Positions 26,569 through 36,363 are shown, numbered from the stretch's first letter. The stretch: DNA of 36,728 bases from Pirellulales bacterium (GCA_029246985.1 JAQWMC010000026.1:1-36728), one strand, 5' to 3'. Numbers and translations are program-made. The notes: a model not told the origin generated them from the letters alone.

Positions 26569-27762
26569 ATGCGGCCAATGAAAATAATCACTCGTTACGT
26601 GCTCTCAGAAATGCTTCAAGTTTTTCTTGTTGCACTTACGGCACTCACCCTTTTTATGCTCGTCATTGGGCTCACCAAAGAAGCACAGCAACAGGGACTA
26701 GGACTGCTGCAAATACTCGCACTCATTCCATATGTCTTGCCTGATGCTATGCGGTTCGCTGTTCCTGGAACGATACTGTTTGCAGTTGCAAGTGTTTTTG
26801 GACGTTTTTCAAGCTCCAATGAAATCATCGCTCTCAAGGCTGCCGGCATCACCCCAATGGCTCTCATCTGGCCAGTCGCCTTCTTGGCCATTTTGATCAG
26901 CTTGAGTTGCGTTTGGCTTAATGACATCGCCGTCTCATGGGGGCGTGAGGGTGTCCGCGGCGTTGTTGTTCAAAGTCTAGAAGAAATCATCTACAGCCGA
27001 TTACAACAGCAACGTTCCTACAGTACCGACAAACTGGCAATTAATGTAAAAGGCGTTCAAGGACGTCGCCTCATTCGGCCAACAATGTCATTCCAGCCGA
27101 ACAACTCGAGCCCCTCCGTGACACTCTCCGCGATGGAGGCCGTGCTCAAGACCGATGCCAAAAATGCAAGCATTACTGCTGTTTGTACGAATGGAATCGT
27201 CCGGGTTGGTGACGTTGAGGTTGCCTTCCCAGATACTATCGAACGAGTTATTCCTCTGGAGTCAATTGGTAAGAACAATCCCTTATCTAAAAGTCCATCT
27301 CAAATAGCGATGAACGAATTTAATGCGGCACGAAAAGATTCAATCCTGAATATTAGTCGGGCCAGACAACAAATTGCTGGCCGACTTGCTGAGGCCTTCC
27401 TAACTGGCCATGCTGAACTTACAGCACCGCAACACTTCGCTGGCGAACGGGCAACCATTAATCACTACCATAATCGTCTCAATCGCATTGCAATGGAACC
27501 ATGGAGACGGTGGGCAAATGGCTTTAGCTGCCTCGCTTTTGTTCTTGTGGGTGCTCCGATGGCAATCCGAATGAAGAACGCTGATTTTCTAACAAGTTTT
27601 TTCTTATGTTTCTTACCGATTCTTCTTGTCTACTACCCAATTTTCATGGCCGGTGTTTCCGAGGCAAAAGCTGGTGACTTACCGCCTATTGCTGTCTGGG
27701 GAGGAAATATTCTCGTTGCAACTTGGGGCTGTCTACTTCTCCGCAGTGTTGTGCGTCGCTGA
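26569..27762 (+). CDS. LptF/LptG (YjgP/YjgQ) family permease
   Basis: MKIITRYVLSEMLQVFLVALTALTLFMLVIGL, ALIPYVLPDAMRFAVPGTILFAVASVFGRFSSSNEIIALKAAGITPMALIWPV, C-terminal WRRWANGFSCLAFVLVGAPMAIRMK. The track ATG is 6 nt upstream of the MKIITRY Met. Confidence 0.93.
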   Translation: MRPMKIITRYVLSEMLQVFLVALTALTLFMLVIGLTKEAQQQGLGLLQILALIPYVLPDAMRFAVPGTILFAVASVFGRFSSSNEIIALKAAGITPMALIWPVAFLAILISLSCVWLNDIAVSWGREGVRGVVVQSLEEIIYSRLQQQRSYSTDKLAINVKGVQGRRLIRPTMSFQPNNSSPSVTLSAMEAVLKTDAKNASITAVCTNGIVRVGDVEVAFPDTIERVIPLESIGKNNPLSKSPSQIAMNEFNAARKDSILNISRARQQIAGRLAEAFLTGHAELTAPQHFAGERATINHYHNRLNRIAMEPWRRWANGFSCLAFVLVGAPMAIRMKNADFLTSFFLCFLPILLVYYPIFMAGVSEAKAGDLPPIAVWGGNILVATWGCLLLRSVVRR

Positions 27763-27807
27763 AAACGATTTATTCGAGTCTCGACTGGTATCGATACTCG
27801 CCGTTTT
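27762..27807 (+). terminator. Candidate stem-loop terminator downstream of the LptF/G-like gene
   Basis: Nested dyad: AAAACG (27762-27767) / CGTTTT (27802-27807); CGAGT (27775-27779) / ACTCG (27796-27800); TCGA (27781-27784) / TCGA (27791-27794), loop CTGGTA, followed by a short T-rich stretch. Starts at the stop codon. Confidence 0.4.
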
Positions 27808-27958
27808 ATTGCACACAAAGCGGATCTCTTGGCGATCACTCTGCGGCATGGTTTTCAACTGATAGAAAATCTGCCAGAATCCAAGAAGGTTCTAAAAACA
27901 CATTGCTCAATGTTTCTTTCATCAGTCTCTCTTCACACTTTTCAAGGAGTTCGCTGCG

Positions 27959-28960
27959 ATGGGTCGTCCTGTCACACTATTCACCGGCCAGTGGGCCGAC
28001 ATGCCGCTGGAAAATCTCGCTCGAAAAGCCCGTGAGTTTGGGTATCACGGACTCGAGTTAGCGTGCTGGGGTGATCATTTTGAAGTCGACAAAGCAATCT
28101 CTGATGACAGCTACTGCGCAACGAAGCGCGACCTTCTTGAACAGCATGACCTGATGGTGCATGCAATTTCCTGTCATCTTGTTGGGCAGGCCGTTTGCGA
28201 CCGAGTGGACGAACGCCACAAAGCGATTCTACCCGCATACATCTGGGGTGATGGCGATCCGGAAGGCGTACGACAACGGGCTGCTGAGGAGGTTAAGCAA
28301 ACTGCCAGGGCCGCGAAAAAACTTGGGGTGTCTGTTGTCAACGGCTTTACCGGATCAAGCATCTGGCACCTTCTATACTCCTTCCCACCGGTTCCTGAAT
28401 CAATGATTGAAGCCGGCTTTCAAGATTTTGCTGATCGGTGGAACCCTATCTTGGATGTTTTTGCTGAATCTGGTGTACGTTTTGCACTGGAGGTACATCC
28501 AACTGAGATAGCTTTTGATATCATTACTGCTGAACGAGCACTTGAAGCAGTCGATCACCGAGAGGAGTTTGGTTTCAACTTTGACCCAAGTCACCTTCAC
28601 TGGCAAGGCGTTGATCCAGTGGAATTCATTCGTACATTCCCGGATCGTATCTATCATGTTCATATCAAAGATGCCGTCGTTCTCCTGAACGGCAAGGGAG
28701 GAATTCTTGCTAGCCACCTCAATTTTGGTGATCCTCGACGTGGATGGGACTTTCGGTCTCCTGGACGGGGTGGTGTCGACTTTGAAGAGATTATCCGGGC
28801 TTTAAATGAGATTGGCTACAGCGGTCCGTTGTCTGTTGAATGGGAAGATTGTGGAATGGATCGTGAGCATGGCGCAACCGAGGCATGCGAATTTGTTCAA
28901 AATATTGACTTTGCTCCCAGTAATGTGCAGTTTGATTCTGCTTTCGACAAAGAGGAATAA
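27959..28960 (+). CDS. Sugar phosphate isomerase/epimerase (xylose isomerase-like TIM barrel)
   Basis: [97 protein letters not shown]-like AAGGAG just upstream. Confidence 0.92.
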   Translation: MGRPVTLFTGQWADMPLENLARKAREFGYHGLELACWGDHFEVDKAISDDSYCATKRDLLEQHDLMVHAISCHLVGQAVCDRVDERHKAILPAYIWGDGDPEGVRQRAAEEVKQTARAAKKLGVSVVNGFTGSSIWHLLYSFPPVPESMIEAGFQDFADRWNPILDVFAESGVRFALEVHPTEIAFDIITAERALEAVDHREEFGFNFDPSHLHWQGVDPVEFIRTFPDRIYHVHIKDAVVLLNGKGGILASHLNFGDPRRGWDFRSPGRGGVDFEEIIRALNEIGYSGPLSVEWEDCGMDREHGATEACEFVQNIDFAPSNVQFDSAFDKEE

Positions 28961-28970
28961 CGCCATCGCA

Positions 28971-30437
28971 ATGAAGGTTGCATGGCCCCCTATTCTTTTC
29001 CTTTTTTGTCTTGTAAGCACTGGATTTGATTGTCTCCAAAGGCTGCATGCCGATAGCGGGGAGAATAGAACTCCGATCGGCGTGGGGTGGAATGATTGCT
29101 GCTTGGAGATAGTTCGCGCCGCTCGGGCTTGTGGCGACGAGCGACTGGCGGCCTACATTGAAAAATGGCCTTTGCCAGATGAACTGGGGCCGATCCAGTC
29201 TCAAATTGTTGCGAGAATCGACAAAAAACTTCAGAGGCCTGCTTGGCTTGGGAAGGCAAGTGAGCATGCGTGGACCGACTTTGTACACCTTCGACAAAAA
29301 CGCGCTCTCTATTTTTTTGACAGAGCCAAAAATGAAATTCAAAAGCAGAGAAGAATTCACCCTCGCGATGGCATGCAATCAACCAATGACTCCATGCGGC
29401 TTCTTGTTCGTGTTCTTCGTGAAAACCCTGACCATGCAATGAGCCGTCGTGCTCTTGGATATGTCCGGCATGGCGACCAATGGGTCTGGCCAAATGTTGC
29501 TCGTCAACTTACGCAAAAAAAAGAGTACTCTCCTGAAGAAGGTTGGCTGAGGAATGGGAAAAAAACTATCCAAACATCGCCTCAGGATTTCTTGCTCCTT
29601 CCCGGCAGGTCGAGGACACAGCCTTTCGATACAACACTGCAACTGTTTCATTCAGACCACTGGCACATTCAGTCGACCGCTGGGCTTCTTCATACAGCCG
29701 CTCTAGCAAAACAGCTCGAACTGACTCGTTTCATCTGGCGGCAAGTTTTTCCGGGTTTTGTACTCACTCCAGTCGAGTTAAGTCGCAGAATCATTGGACA
29801 AGCAAGGCCTCGCCCAACAAGTTTATTCAAGGTGGTCTTGCTTGCGAATCGTGAGGAGTACATCGACAGTTTGCAGCCTTTGGAGCCGAACATTGGGAGA
29901 ACCCTTGGCATGTACTGGACACCCACACAAACAGCATGGTTCTTTTCCAATCAAGACTCAGACATCCAAACTGTAGAACACGAAGCCACCCATCAGCTCT
30001 TCGCAGAATCTTGGCCAACAAGCCCCTTAGCTGGGAGCAAGCACGGCATGTGGGCGCTGGAGGCTGCTGCCTGCTACATGGAGAGCCTTGAGGAGACTGA
30101 TTTTGGTTTCACGGCTGGTGGGCGCCGCAATGGCCGCGTTCCTGCGGCACGGGAAAGACTTCTCGACGACAATTACTTTATTCCGTTACGCCAACTGTCA
30201 AAACTTGGGAGAAGTGCGTTACAGAAGGAACCTGAATTACCTAAAATATATAGCCAACTATCTGGTCTCGCAGACTTCTTTATGAATGGTGAACGCGGCC
30301 GTTACCGAAACGCGTTTATCGAATACCTCGTTCAGCTGTACCGCGGAACGGCTGAACAGGAAACGCTATGGAAACTCTGCGAGAGAAGCCCGGAAGAACT
30401 TGATGCCGCGTATAAGCGGTATCTGTCGTCACCATGA
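28971..30437 (+). CDS. DUF1570-like secreted protein with HExxH motif
   Basis: Start taken as ATG 28971 (MKVAWPPILFLFCLVSTGFDC: signal/lipoprotein-like) rather than 28806, which lies inside the isomerase gene. 'DIQTVEHEATHQLFAE...GMWALEAAACYMESLE' gives HEATH followed by a downstream Glu, as in gluzincin-like DUF1570/peptidase-MA-like proteins. Confidence 0.75.
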   Translation: MKVAWPPILFLFCLVSTGFDCLQRLHADSGENRTPIGVGWNDCCLEIVRAARACGDERLAAYIEKWPLPDELGPIQSQIVARIDKKLQRPAWLGKASEHAWTDFVHLRQKRALYFFDRAKNEIQKQRRIHPRDGMQSTNDSMRLLVRVLRENPDHAMSRRALGYVRHGDQWVWPNVARQLTQKKEYSPEEGWLRNGKKTIQTSPQDFLLLPGRSRTQPFDTTLQLFHSDHWHIQSTAGLLHTAALAKQLELTRFIWRQVFPGFVLTPVELSRRIIGQARPRPTSLFKVVLLANREEYIDSLQPLEPNIGRTLGMYWTPTQTAWFFSNQDSDIQTVEHEATHQLFAESWPTSPLAGSKHGMWALEAAACYMESLEETDFGFTAGGRRNGRVPAARERLLDDNYFIPLRQLSKLGRSALQKEPELPKIYSQLSGLADFFMNGERGRYRNAFIEYLVQLYRGTAEQETLWKLCERSPEELDAAYKRYLSSP

Positions 30438-30540
30438 GCATTATCGCTTATAGTAGTTCGCATTCCAGCATACGCTAAGAATTTATTACAAGCCTGATTG
30501 TGATACCGAAACACACCACTCCAAGCCTGAAAGCCAATTC

Positions 30541-32607
30541 ATGCCTAGCTCAGATACAACAACACTCACCGACATAGATCAACTTGCAATTGACACAATC
30601 CGAACGTTGTCGATGGATGCTGTCGAGGCTGCAAAAAGCGGGCACCCTGGCACCCCAATGGCGCTTGCCCCAGTTGCCTACACCGTTTGGAAAGACTTTC
30701 TGCAGTACGACCCCCATGATCCGAGTTGGCCGAATCGTGACCGTTTTGTCCTTTCGTGTGGCCATGCCTCAATGTTGCTGTATAGCCTGATCCATCTCGC
30801 GGGTATAAGACAGGGCAGACCAAACACCGACGCTAACAAAATTCCAGCGGTCAGCCTTGATGACATTCGGGCATTTCGTCAACTCGATAGTGTTTGTGCC
30901 GGACATCCAGAACACCACTTGGCTGTGGGCGTCGAAACAACAACGGGACCGCTTGGTCAAGGATGTGCAAACTCAGTTGGCATGGCTATTTCCTCTCGAT
31001 GGCTGGGCGCACAATACAACCGTCCTGATGCGACACTGTTTGATTTTGATACATATGTACTGTGTAGTGATGGTGATTTGATGGAGGGGGTTGCAAGTGA
31101 GTCTGCGTCACTCGCTGGCCATCTTCAACTGGCAAACCTCTGCTGGATTTACGATGACAACAAAATAACAATCGAGGGTGAAACCGACCTTGCGTTTAGT
31201 GAGGACGTTGGGCGTCGATTCGAAGGATTTGGATGGCGAATTGAATATGTTGATGATGCAAACGATGCATCCTCCCTGAGTCGTGCTCTTCAAGCGTTTA
31301 AACGTGAAACTGAGAAACCGACTTTGATCGTAGTCAAAAGCGTAATTGGCTTTGGCGCACCAACAAAAGCTGGTTCTCATTCATCTCACGGCGCTCCGCT
31401 TGGACCAGATGAGATCGCTGGGGCGAAAGAAGCTTATGATTGGCCCACACAAGAGGCATTCCATGTTCCAAATGGAGTTGCGGAACATTTCCAGGGCTCG
31501 ATAGGTACACGCGGTCAACACGCAAATGCTTCATGGCAGACAGCTCATCAAAAATTAGCCTCTTCCGAACCAACCGCCGCGAAGGAACTGGACTGTATGC
31601 TCGCTGGAGAGTTGCCAGAGGGCTGGGCAGATGCAATTCCAGAATTTTCGACTGACGCAAAGGGACTGGCTAGTCGAGTCTCGTCAGGAAAAGTTCTCCA
31701 AGGTCTTAGCACCACTATCCCATGGTTCTTAGGTGGCTCAGCTGACCTTGCACCATCGACGATGACTCTCATCCCTGATGCAGGTGACTTTGGGCCTGAG
31801 AACCTCCGCGGGCGCAACTTCCACTTTGGTATCCGTGAGCACGCCATGGCTGCTGCTTGTAACGGCATGGCTTTGTGCGGCCTGCGGCCTTATGCCGCAA
31901 CCTTTTTTGTATTCTTTGACTACCTCAAACCAGCTCTTCGACTTTCTGCTTTAGGGGAGCTTGGTGTCATCTATGTTCTTACGCATGATTCAATTGGTCT
32001 TGGTGAGGATGGTCCCACTCATCAGCCTATTGAACATCTTGCAAGTGCCCGAGCTGTCCCTGGGTTGAATGTTTTTCGGCCGGCCGATGCCAACGAAGTT
32101 GCAGAGGCGTATCGGAGCTCATTACTGAACCCGAAACAGCCAGCCGTCATGGTACTTTCACGACAAAATCTCCCAACACTCGACCGAACCAAACTTGGGC
32201 CAGCGCACGGCGTTGCCAAGGGGGGGTATATATTAAAAGAAGCTACAGGAGGCGAGGCGGAATGCATTCTCATCGGAACCGGTAGCGAGATACCACTTTG
32301 TCTTGATGCAGCTGACGTTCTTGACTCCGAGGGTATTCGAACTCGAGTCGTAAGCCTTCCGTGCTGGGAGCTCTTTGCCGAACAAGATGATGAGTACCGT
32401 GAGCACGTTCTTCCAGCGAGTATTCCAGCGAGAGTAGCATGTGAAGCTGCCTCAGGATTTGGCTGGGAACGGTGGCTCGGTCAGAAAGGCACATTCATCG
32501 GTATGAATGGATTCGGTGCTTCTGGTCCGGCCAAGAAGTTGTTCGAGCACTTTGGCATAACTACTCAAGCCGTTGTCGCTGCCGCCCGAAATCTCGTTCG
32601 TAAATAA
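30541..32607 (+). CDS. tkt: Transketolase
   Basis: DAVEAAKSGHPGTPMALAPVAYTVW, DRFVLSCGHASMLLYSLIHL, GPLGQGCANSVGMAI, CSDGDLMEGVASE, HDSIGLGEDGPTHQPIEHLASARAVPGLNVFRPADANE. Confidence 0.97.
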   Translation: MPSSDTTTLTDIDQLAIDTIRTLSMDAVEAAKSGHPGTPMALAPVAYTVWKDFLQYDPHDPSWPNRDRFVLSCGHASMLLYSLIHLAGIRQGRPNTDANKIPAVSLDDIRAFRQLDSVCAGHPEHHLAVGVETTTGPLGQGCANSVGMAISSRWLGAQYNRPDATLFDFDTYVLCSDGDLMEGVASESASLAGHLQLANLCWIYDDNKITIEGETDLAFSEDVGRRFEGFGWRIEYVDDANDASSLSRALQAFKRETEKPTLIVVKSVIGFGAPTKAGSHSSHGAPLGPDEIAGAKEAYDWPTQEAFHVPNGVAEHFQGSIGTRGQHANASWQTAHQKLASSEPTAAKELDCMLAGELPEGWADAIPEFSTDAKGLASRVSSGKVLQGLSTTIPWFLGGSADLAPSTMTLIPDAGDFGPENLRGRNFHFGIREHAMAAACNGMALCGLRPYAATFFVFFDYLKPALRLSALGELGVIYVLTHDSIGLGEDGPTHQPIEHLASARAVPGLNVFRPADANEVAEAYRSSLLNPKQPAVMVLSRQNLPTLDRTKLGPAHGVAKGGYILKEATGGEAECILIGTGSEIPLCLDAADVLDSEGIRTRVVSLPCWELFAEQDDEYREHVLPASIPARVACEAASGFGWERWLGQKGTFIGMNGFGASGPAKKLFEHFGITTQAVVAAARNLVRK

Positions 32608-32691
32608 ATATCCTGCTCGATCGTTCTGCCACATGCCGACTGAGGACACCAACTCTCTTCAGTGACGAGTACTCTCGAGACTCAGCCTTCA

Positions 32692-33660
32692 CTACGGCTG
32701 GTGATGGGAATCACCGATAACTGCATCTTCTGAATTTTTTCCAGCAGCAATTTCCCCATCGTTATTGAGATACAGATGATCATCTTTATGTAACTTATCA
32801 AGAGTCGAACTTGTAACCCAGATGCGCTCGACATGACCATCCTCGTACACAATATGATGTGCTCCGTCGGGGTGGTTGCTACTTTGCTTCCCGCTCGCGT
32901 CAGGGGCGTCTGCCATGATCGGATGGTGGCTTCGTTGCTGGTTGCGATTCGGCTTCAAACGACCAGCTTCATCACGATAGCCAAGTGTATAGCCGTAATC
33001 ACCTCCCATAATATCGATTAACCTTTCAAATCTCTCAGTGCCAATAGCTGCCTCAAGTTCTTCCTTTGAAGGCACTTGAAAATCTCCATCCCGGTTGAGT
33101 GATGATCCTGGGTACACAAGCAAGCCGTCGTCCGGTCGAATCCTATGCTCTGATACGAGCGTCGGAGCGTATAGCCCTGCGCGTGACAGTGGCCCTTCAC
33201 TAGGCGGCGTCGGGTACATGCTGTGCACATCGGCATATCCCTGAAGAGCCGTTGCTACCTTTTGTAGATTCTGTTGGGCCCTGGTAGCCCTGGCATCTTC
33301 CATTGTTTCAAGCAAGAGAGGAGCCAAAAGAATGATTGCCGCAAGAGAGGCTGCTGTGAGGATCACGCGATCAAGCCAAACTCGTGGTCGAATGATGGAA
33401 TCAGATTCTGCTGGTTCCGAAAGGGTTGGTCTCTTATCGGCAGCGGCCTGCTTTACTGCAGCAATTGTTCTTTCCGCCAAACCAGATGGTGGCGAGAGAA
33501 CGCCTCGGTCGCGTTCCAGTGGCTGCAACGCACGTTCAAGGATTGCAAGATCGTGCTCAACTTTGCTCGCTGTTTCAGGACTTTGACGCGCCGATTCAAT
33601 CTCCGCCCGTTCATCCTCATTCACGCTATCCAGCAAATAGCCGATTAAATCTTGACGCAT
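32692..33660 (-). CDS. Anti-sigma-factor-like membrane protein fused to a DUF1559/pseudopilin-like C-terminal domain
   Basis: Directly downstream of an ECF sigma gene. N-terminal cytosolic segment (MRQDLIGYLLDSVNEDERAEIESARQSPETASKVEHDLAILERAL), one TM (VILTAASLAAIILLAPLLLETM), then ATRAQQNLQKVATALQGYADVHSMYPTPP and C-terminal NHPDGAHHIVYEDGHVERI resembling DUF1559/H-X9-DG motifs. Start taken as ATG 33660. Confidence 0.72.
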   Translation of the reverse strand: MRQDLIGYLLDSVNEDERAEIESARQSPETASKVEHDLAILERALQPLERDRGVLSPPSGLAERTIAAVKQAAADKRPTLSEPAESDSIIRPRVWLDRVILTAASLAAIILLAPLLLETMEDARATRAQQNLQKVATALQGYADVHSMYPTPPSEGPLSRAGLYAPTLVSEHRIRPDDGLLVYPGSSLNRDGDFQVPSKEELEAAIGTERFERLIDIMGGDYGYTLGYRDEAGRLKPNRNQQRSHHPIMADAPDASGKQSSNHPDGAHHIVYEDGHVERIWVTSSTLDKLHKDDHLYLNNDGEIAAGKNSEDAVIGDSHHQP

Positions 33661-33739
33661 GTCACCCTTCCCTCCTTTGGCGACAAGCAACTTCGACTTT
33701 TGTCGTGCTTGACTCGTTGATGCCTGGCAAATTGTTCCA

Positions 33740-34441
33740 TCATGCCTTTAACTCCGACTGATCAGTGCTTGTCCATGCACGATTAAGTTTTAATAACGCT
33801 GCGTGAAGCCTGCTCTTAACGGTTCCAACAGGTATTCCGAGAACGTCAGCAGCTTCACGATATTTCAATCCTTGGTGATACACTAAAATCAACGCCGCTC
33901 GCAGTGTATCTGGCAAGTCGTCTACGGCCCCACGCACCCATTCTCTCGCTTCTTCATCTTCAAGATTTTCAACCGCCGTCGGACCTGCCGACGACACAAC
34001 TGACATTAAATCTCCCTCTTCATCATTACCCACCCGTTGATCAAGGCTTACCATGCGATGCCGTCGATTCCGTCGTTGTGCATCAATGGCCTGATTCGTT
34101 GCAACCGTGTACAGCCACGGACGAAACCGCCTTCCCGCTTCAAACCGATCCCGCTTGATATAAATTTGTAGGAATGTTGCCTGAAAAACATCCTCTGCCA
34201 TCTCGGCACTCCCAACATACCGGCGCAGATAACTAAATAATTCTCGTTCATAACGCGAAACCAACACCTCATAGGCGTTGGTATCTTCAGTGTCACAAAA
34301 AGTCTTGAAAAGTTGCTCATCGGACGGCTCTTCCGCCGGGGGACGTAGACGACCTGTAGTATTACCAGTCGTCTCACCATGAAGAGATGATCCCCCAGCG
34401 AGTGGATGGATTCTCTCCGAAGATGGCTGGTCAATATCCAT
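33740..34441 (-). CDS. RNA polymerase sigma factor, ECF subfamily
   Basis: Region 2: AYEVLVSRYERELFSYLRRYVGSAEMAEDVFQATFLQIY...RFRPWLYTVATNQAIDAQRRNRR; region 4: LPDTLRAALILVYHQGLKYREAADVLGIPVGTVKSRLHAALLKL. Confidence 0.95.
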   Translation of the reverse strand: MDIDQPSSERIHPLAGGSSLHGETTGNTTGRLRPPAEEPSDEQLFKTFCDTEDTNAYEVLVSRYERELFSYLRRYVGSAEMAEDVFQATFLQIYIKRDRFEAGRRFRPWLYTVATNQAIDAQRRNRRHRMVSLDQRVGNDEEGDLMSVVSSAGPTAVENLEDEEAREWVRGAVDDLPDTLRAALILVYHQGLKYREAADVLGIPVGTVKSRLHAALLKLNRAWTSTDQSELKA

Positions 34442-34671
34442 GGGTTACTACGTGGAAGGTTGTCTTCTGGTTCGGCTCAGTTCGCCAATATTATTTTATA
34501 GAGGAGAGCACGCAATAAGTTGTCCCTCCTAATGCCATGAAAAAGAGTAACTACTCGTTTTTCGACTCAAACTGAGTATAGTCCGTACCGTTACCGGCTG
34601 CGACCATCAGGTCAAACAGACGGTTAGGGGTATCTATAGACCTAAAAACTCAGTCATCTAAGAGATCTTCT

Positions 34672-36363
34672 ATGCCGCCATCCACTCACTATCGCTGGGC
34701 AACACGCGGTGACACTAATGCTTTTTTTGGCCTATCGCTTGACAATTTGGCTGATTTGACACTTGCCGTGTCATTGTTGGTGACCGTCTTCAATTATCCA
34801 CTTGAATTTGCGCTATCACATTTCGTTCCTGGAACTGCTCTTGGCGTTATCGTCGGTGACCTGCTTTTTACCTGGATGGCGATTCGTCTTGCGAAGCAGA
34901 CTCGTCGAAGTAACATCACCGCAATGCCCTTAGGGTTGGATACACCGAGCACATTCGGAATGGTCTTTTTTGTAATCGGACCAGCCTACCTAGAAGCAAC
35001 TGGAAATGGTTTATCTGAGACTGATGCCGCTCGCCAGGCATGGCACATTGGCATGTGCTGCATAGTTGCAAGTGGTATCTTCAAACTTTGCTGTGCACCT
35101 GTTGCCTCAAAGGTACGTCAACTTATCCCTCGAGCAGCATTGCTCGGGAGCCTTGCTGCGATCGCGCTGGCGCTCATTAGCTTCCTGCCATTTGTTGAGT
35201 TGTTTTCACAGCCCGTTATTGGCCTTGTCTCGTTGGGCATTGTCTTAGCAAGCCTTACAGCAAAAGTTCCTCTGCCTTGGCGTGTTCCTGGTGCTCTTGC
35301 TGCTCTTATTGTTGGTGGATCAATCGCCGCTGTTGGCCAATCACTTGCCTGGTTACCGTCAAGTGAACCCCATGCAGGTTTCGATCCTCTCTCTGCCCTT
35401 TGGCCAACTGGCTGGCTGGACGTCTTTCAATTCACATGGATCACAGCATGGCCTTTGACCTTTAAATATTTACCCATTGTCATTCCATTTGCTCTCGGAA
35501 CTGTTATTGGTGGCATTGACTGTACAGAGAGCGCCGCTGCTGCCGGTGATGAATATGACACACGAGGTGTTATTGCAATTGAGGGACTCGCAACCCTTGT
35601 TGCAGGGATATGCGGCGGTGTCATCCAATCCACGCCATATATTGGTCATCCGGCATACAAGGCTATGGGTGGTCGGGCGGCCTACACACTGGCGACTGCC
35701 CTTTTTATTGGCCTCGCTGGACTTACTGGGTCTTTTGCATTGCTCTACGAACTTATTCCTGCCCCTGCGATTCTTCCAATCTTGATTTTCATTGGCCTTG
35801 AAATCTCTGCTCAAAGCTTCGAAGCCACTCCAAAACGTCATTATCCAGCTGTAGCTATCGCGTGCGTACCAGCGCTTGCTGCTCTTGTTGTCATCCAGAC
35901 TAATAAACTGGTGGCTGCAGGCGCCGCTCCAGAAGGCCAACTAGCGAGCGAACTCTACAGCCTCAGGCTCCTCGCTTCCGGCTTCATCATTACGAGTTTA
36001 TTATGGGCAGGGATGACTGCTGCACTAATTGATCGAAAATTAATTCAAGCAGCAGCATGGTGTACTTCCGCTGCAACACTTACTCTTTTCGGGATCATCC
36101 ATTCTCCGTTCGCTGATGGACGGATGTTTTTGCCCTGGGCGATTGGGGATTTGCCACCAGAGTCAAACGGCCGTAGCCCTTTTGAATTGATGACCGCATA
36201 TCTTCTGCTCACGATTACTTTTGTTGGGTGGGGCGTCTGGCTCGCACGTCAACAAAATCATTCGAGCCCATACGCTCCGGCAACCGGTGTACCACTTGGT
36301 GAGCCACCAAATGCAGACGTTCCAGCAGCTGAATCAGAAAGTCCAGCACCACCAGCAAACTGA
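34672..36363 (+). CDS. NCS2/AzgA-like multi-TM permease (substrate unknown)
   Basis: 563 aa with many TM segments; NITAMPLGLDTPSTFGMVFFVIGPAYLEATG, GTVIGGIDCTESAAAAGDEYDTRGVIAIEGLATLVAGICGGVIQSTPYIGHPAYKAMGGRAAYTLATALFIG resemble the nucleobase/ascorbate-type permease core. Confidence 0.75.
   Translation: MPPSTHYRWATRGDTNAFFGLSLDNLADLTLAVSLLVTVFNYPLEFALSHFVPGTALGVIVGDLLFTWMAIRLAKQTRRSNITAMPLGLDTPSTFGMVFFVIGPAYLEATGNGLSETDAARQAWHIGMCCIVASGIFKLCCAPVASKVRQLIPRAALLGSLAAIALALISFLPFVELFSQPVIGLVSLGIVLASLTAKVPLPWRVPGALAALIVGGSIAAVGQSLAWLPSSEPHAGFDPLSALWPTGWLDVFQFTWITAWPLTFKYLPIVIPFALGTVIGGIDCTESAAAAGDEYDTRGVIAIEGLATLVAGICGGVIQSTPYIGHPAYKAMGGRAAYTLATALFIGLAGLTGSFALLYELIPAPAILPILIFIGLEISAQSFEATPKRHYPAVAIACVPALAALVVIQTNKLVAAGAAPEGQLASELYSLRLLASGFIITSLLWAGMTAALIDRKLIQAAAWCTSAATLTLFGIIHSPFADGRMFLPWAIGDLPPESNGRSPFELMTAYLLLTITFVGWGVWLARQQNHSSPYAPATGVPLGEPPNADVPAAESESPAPPAN

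Noticed and set aside
28791-29493. Minus-strand ORFs of 195 and 167 aa
   Set aside because: Opposite the isomerase/DUF1570-like genes; no recognisable protein features.
35470-35940. 156-aa minus-strand ORF in the permease
   Set aside because: Antisense to conserved permease core motifs; composition atypical of a real protein.
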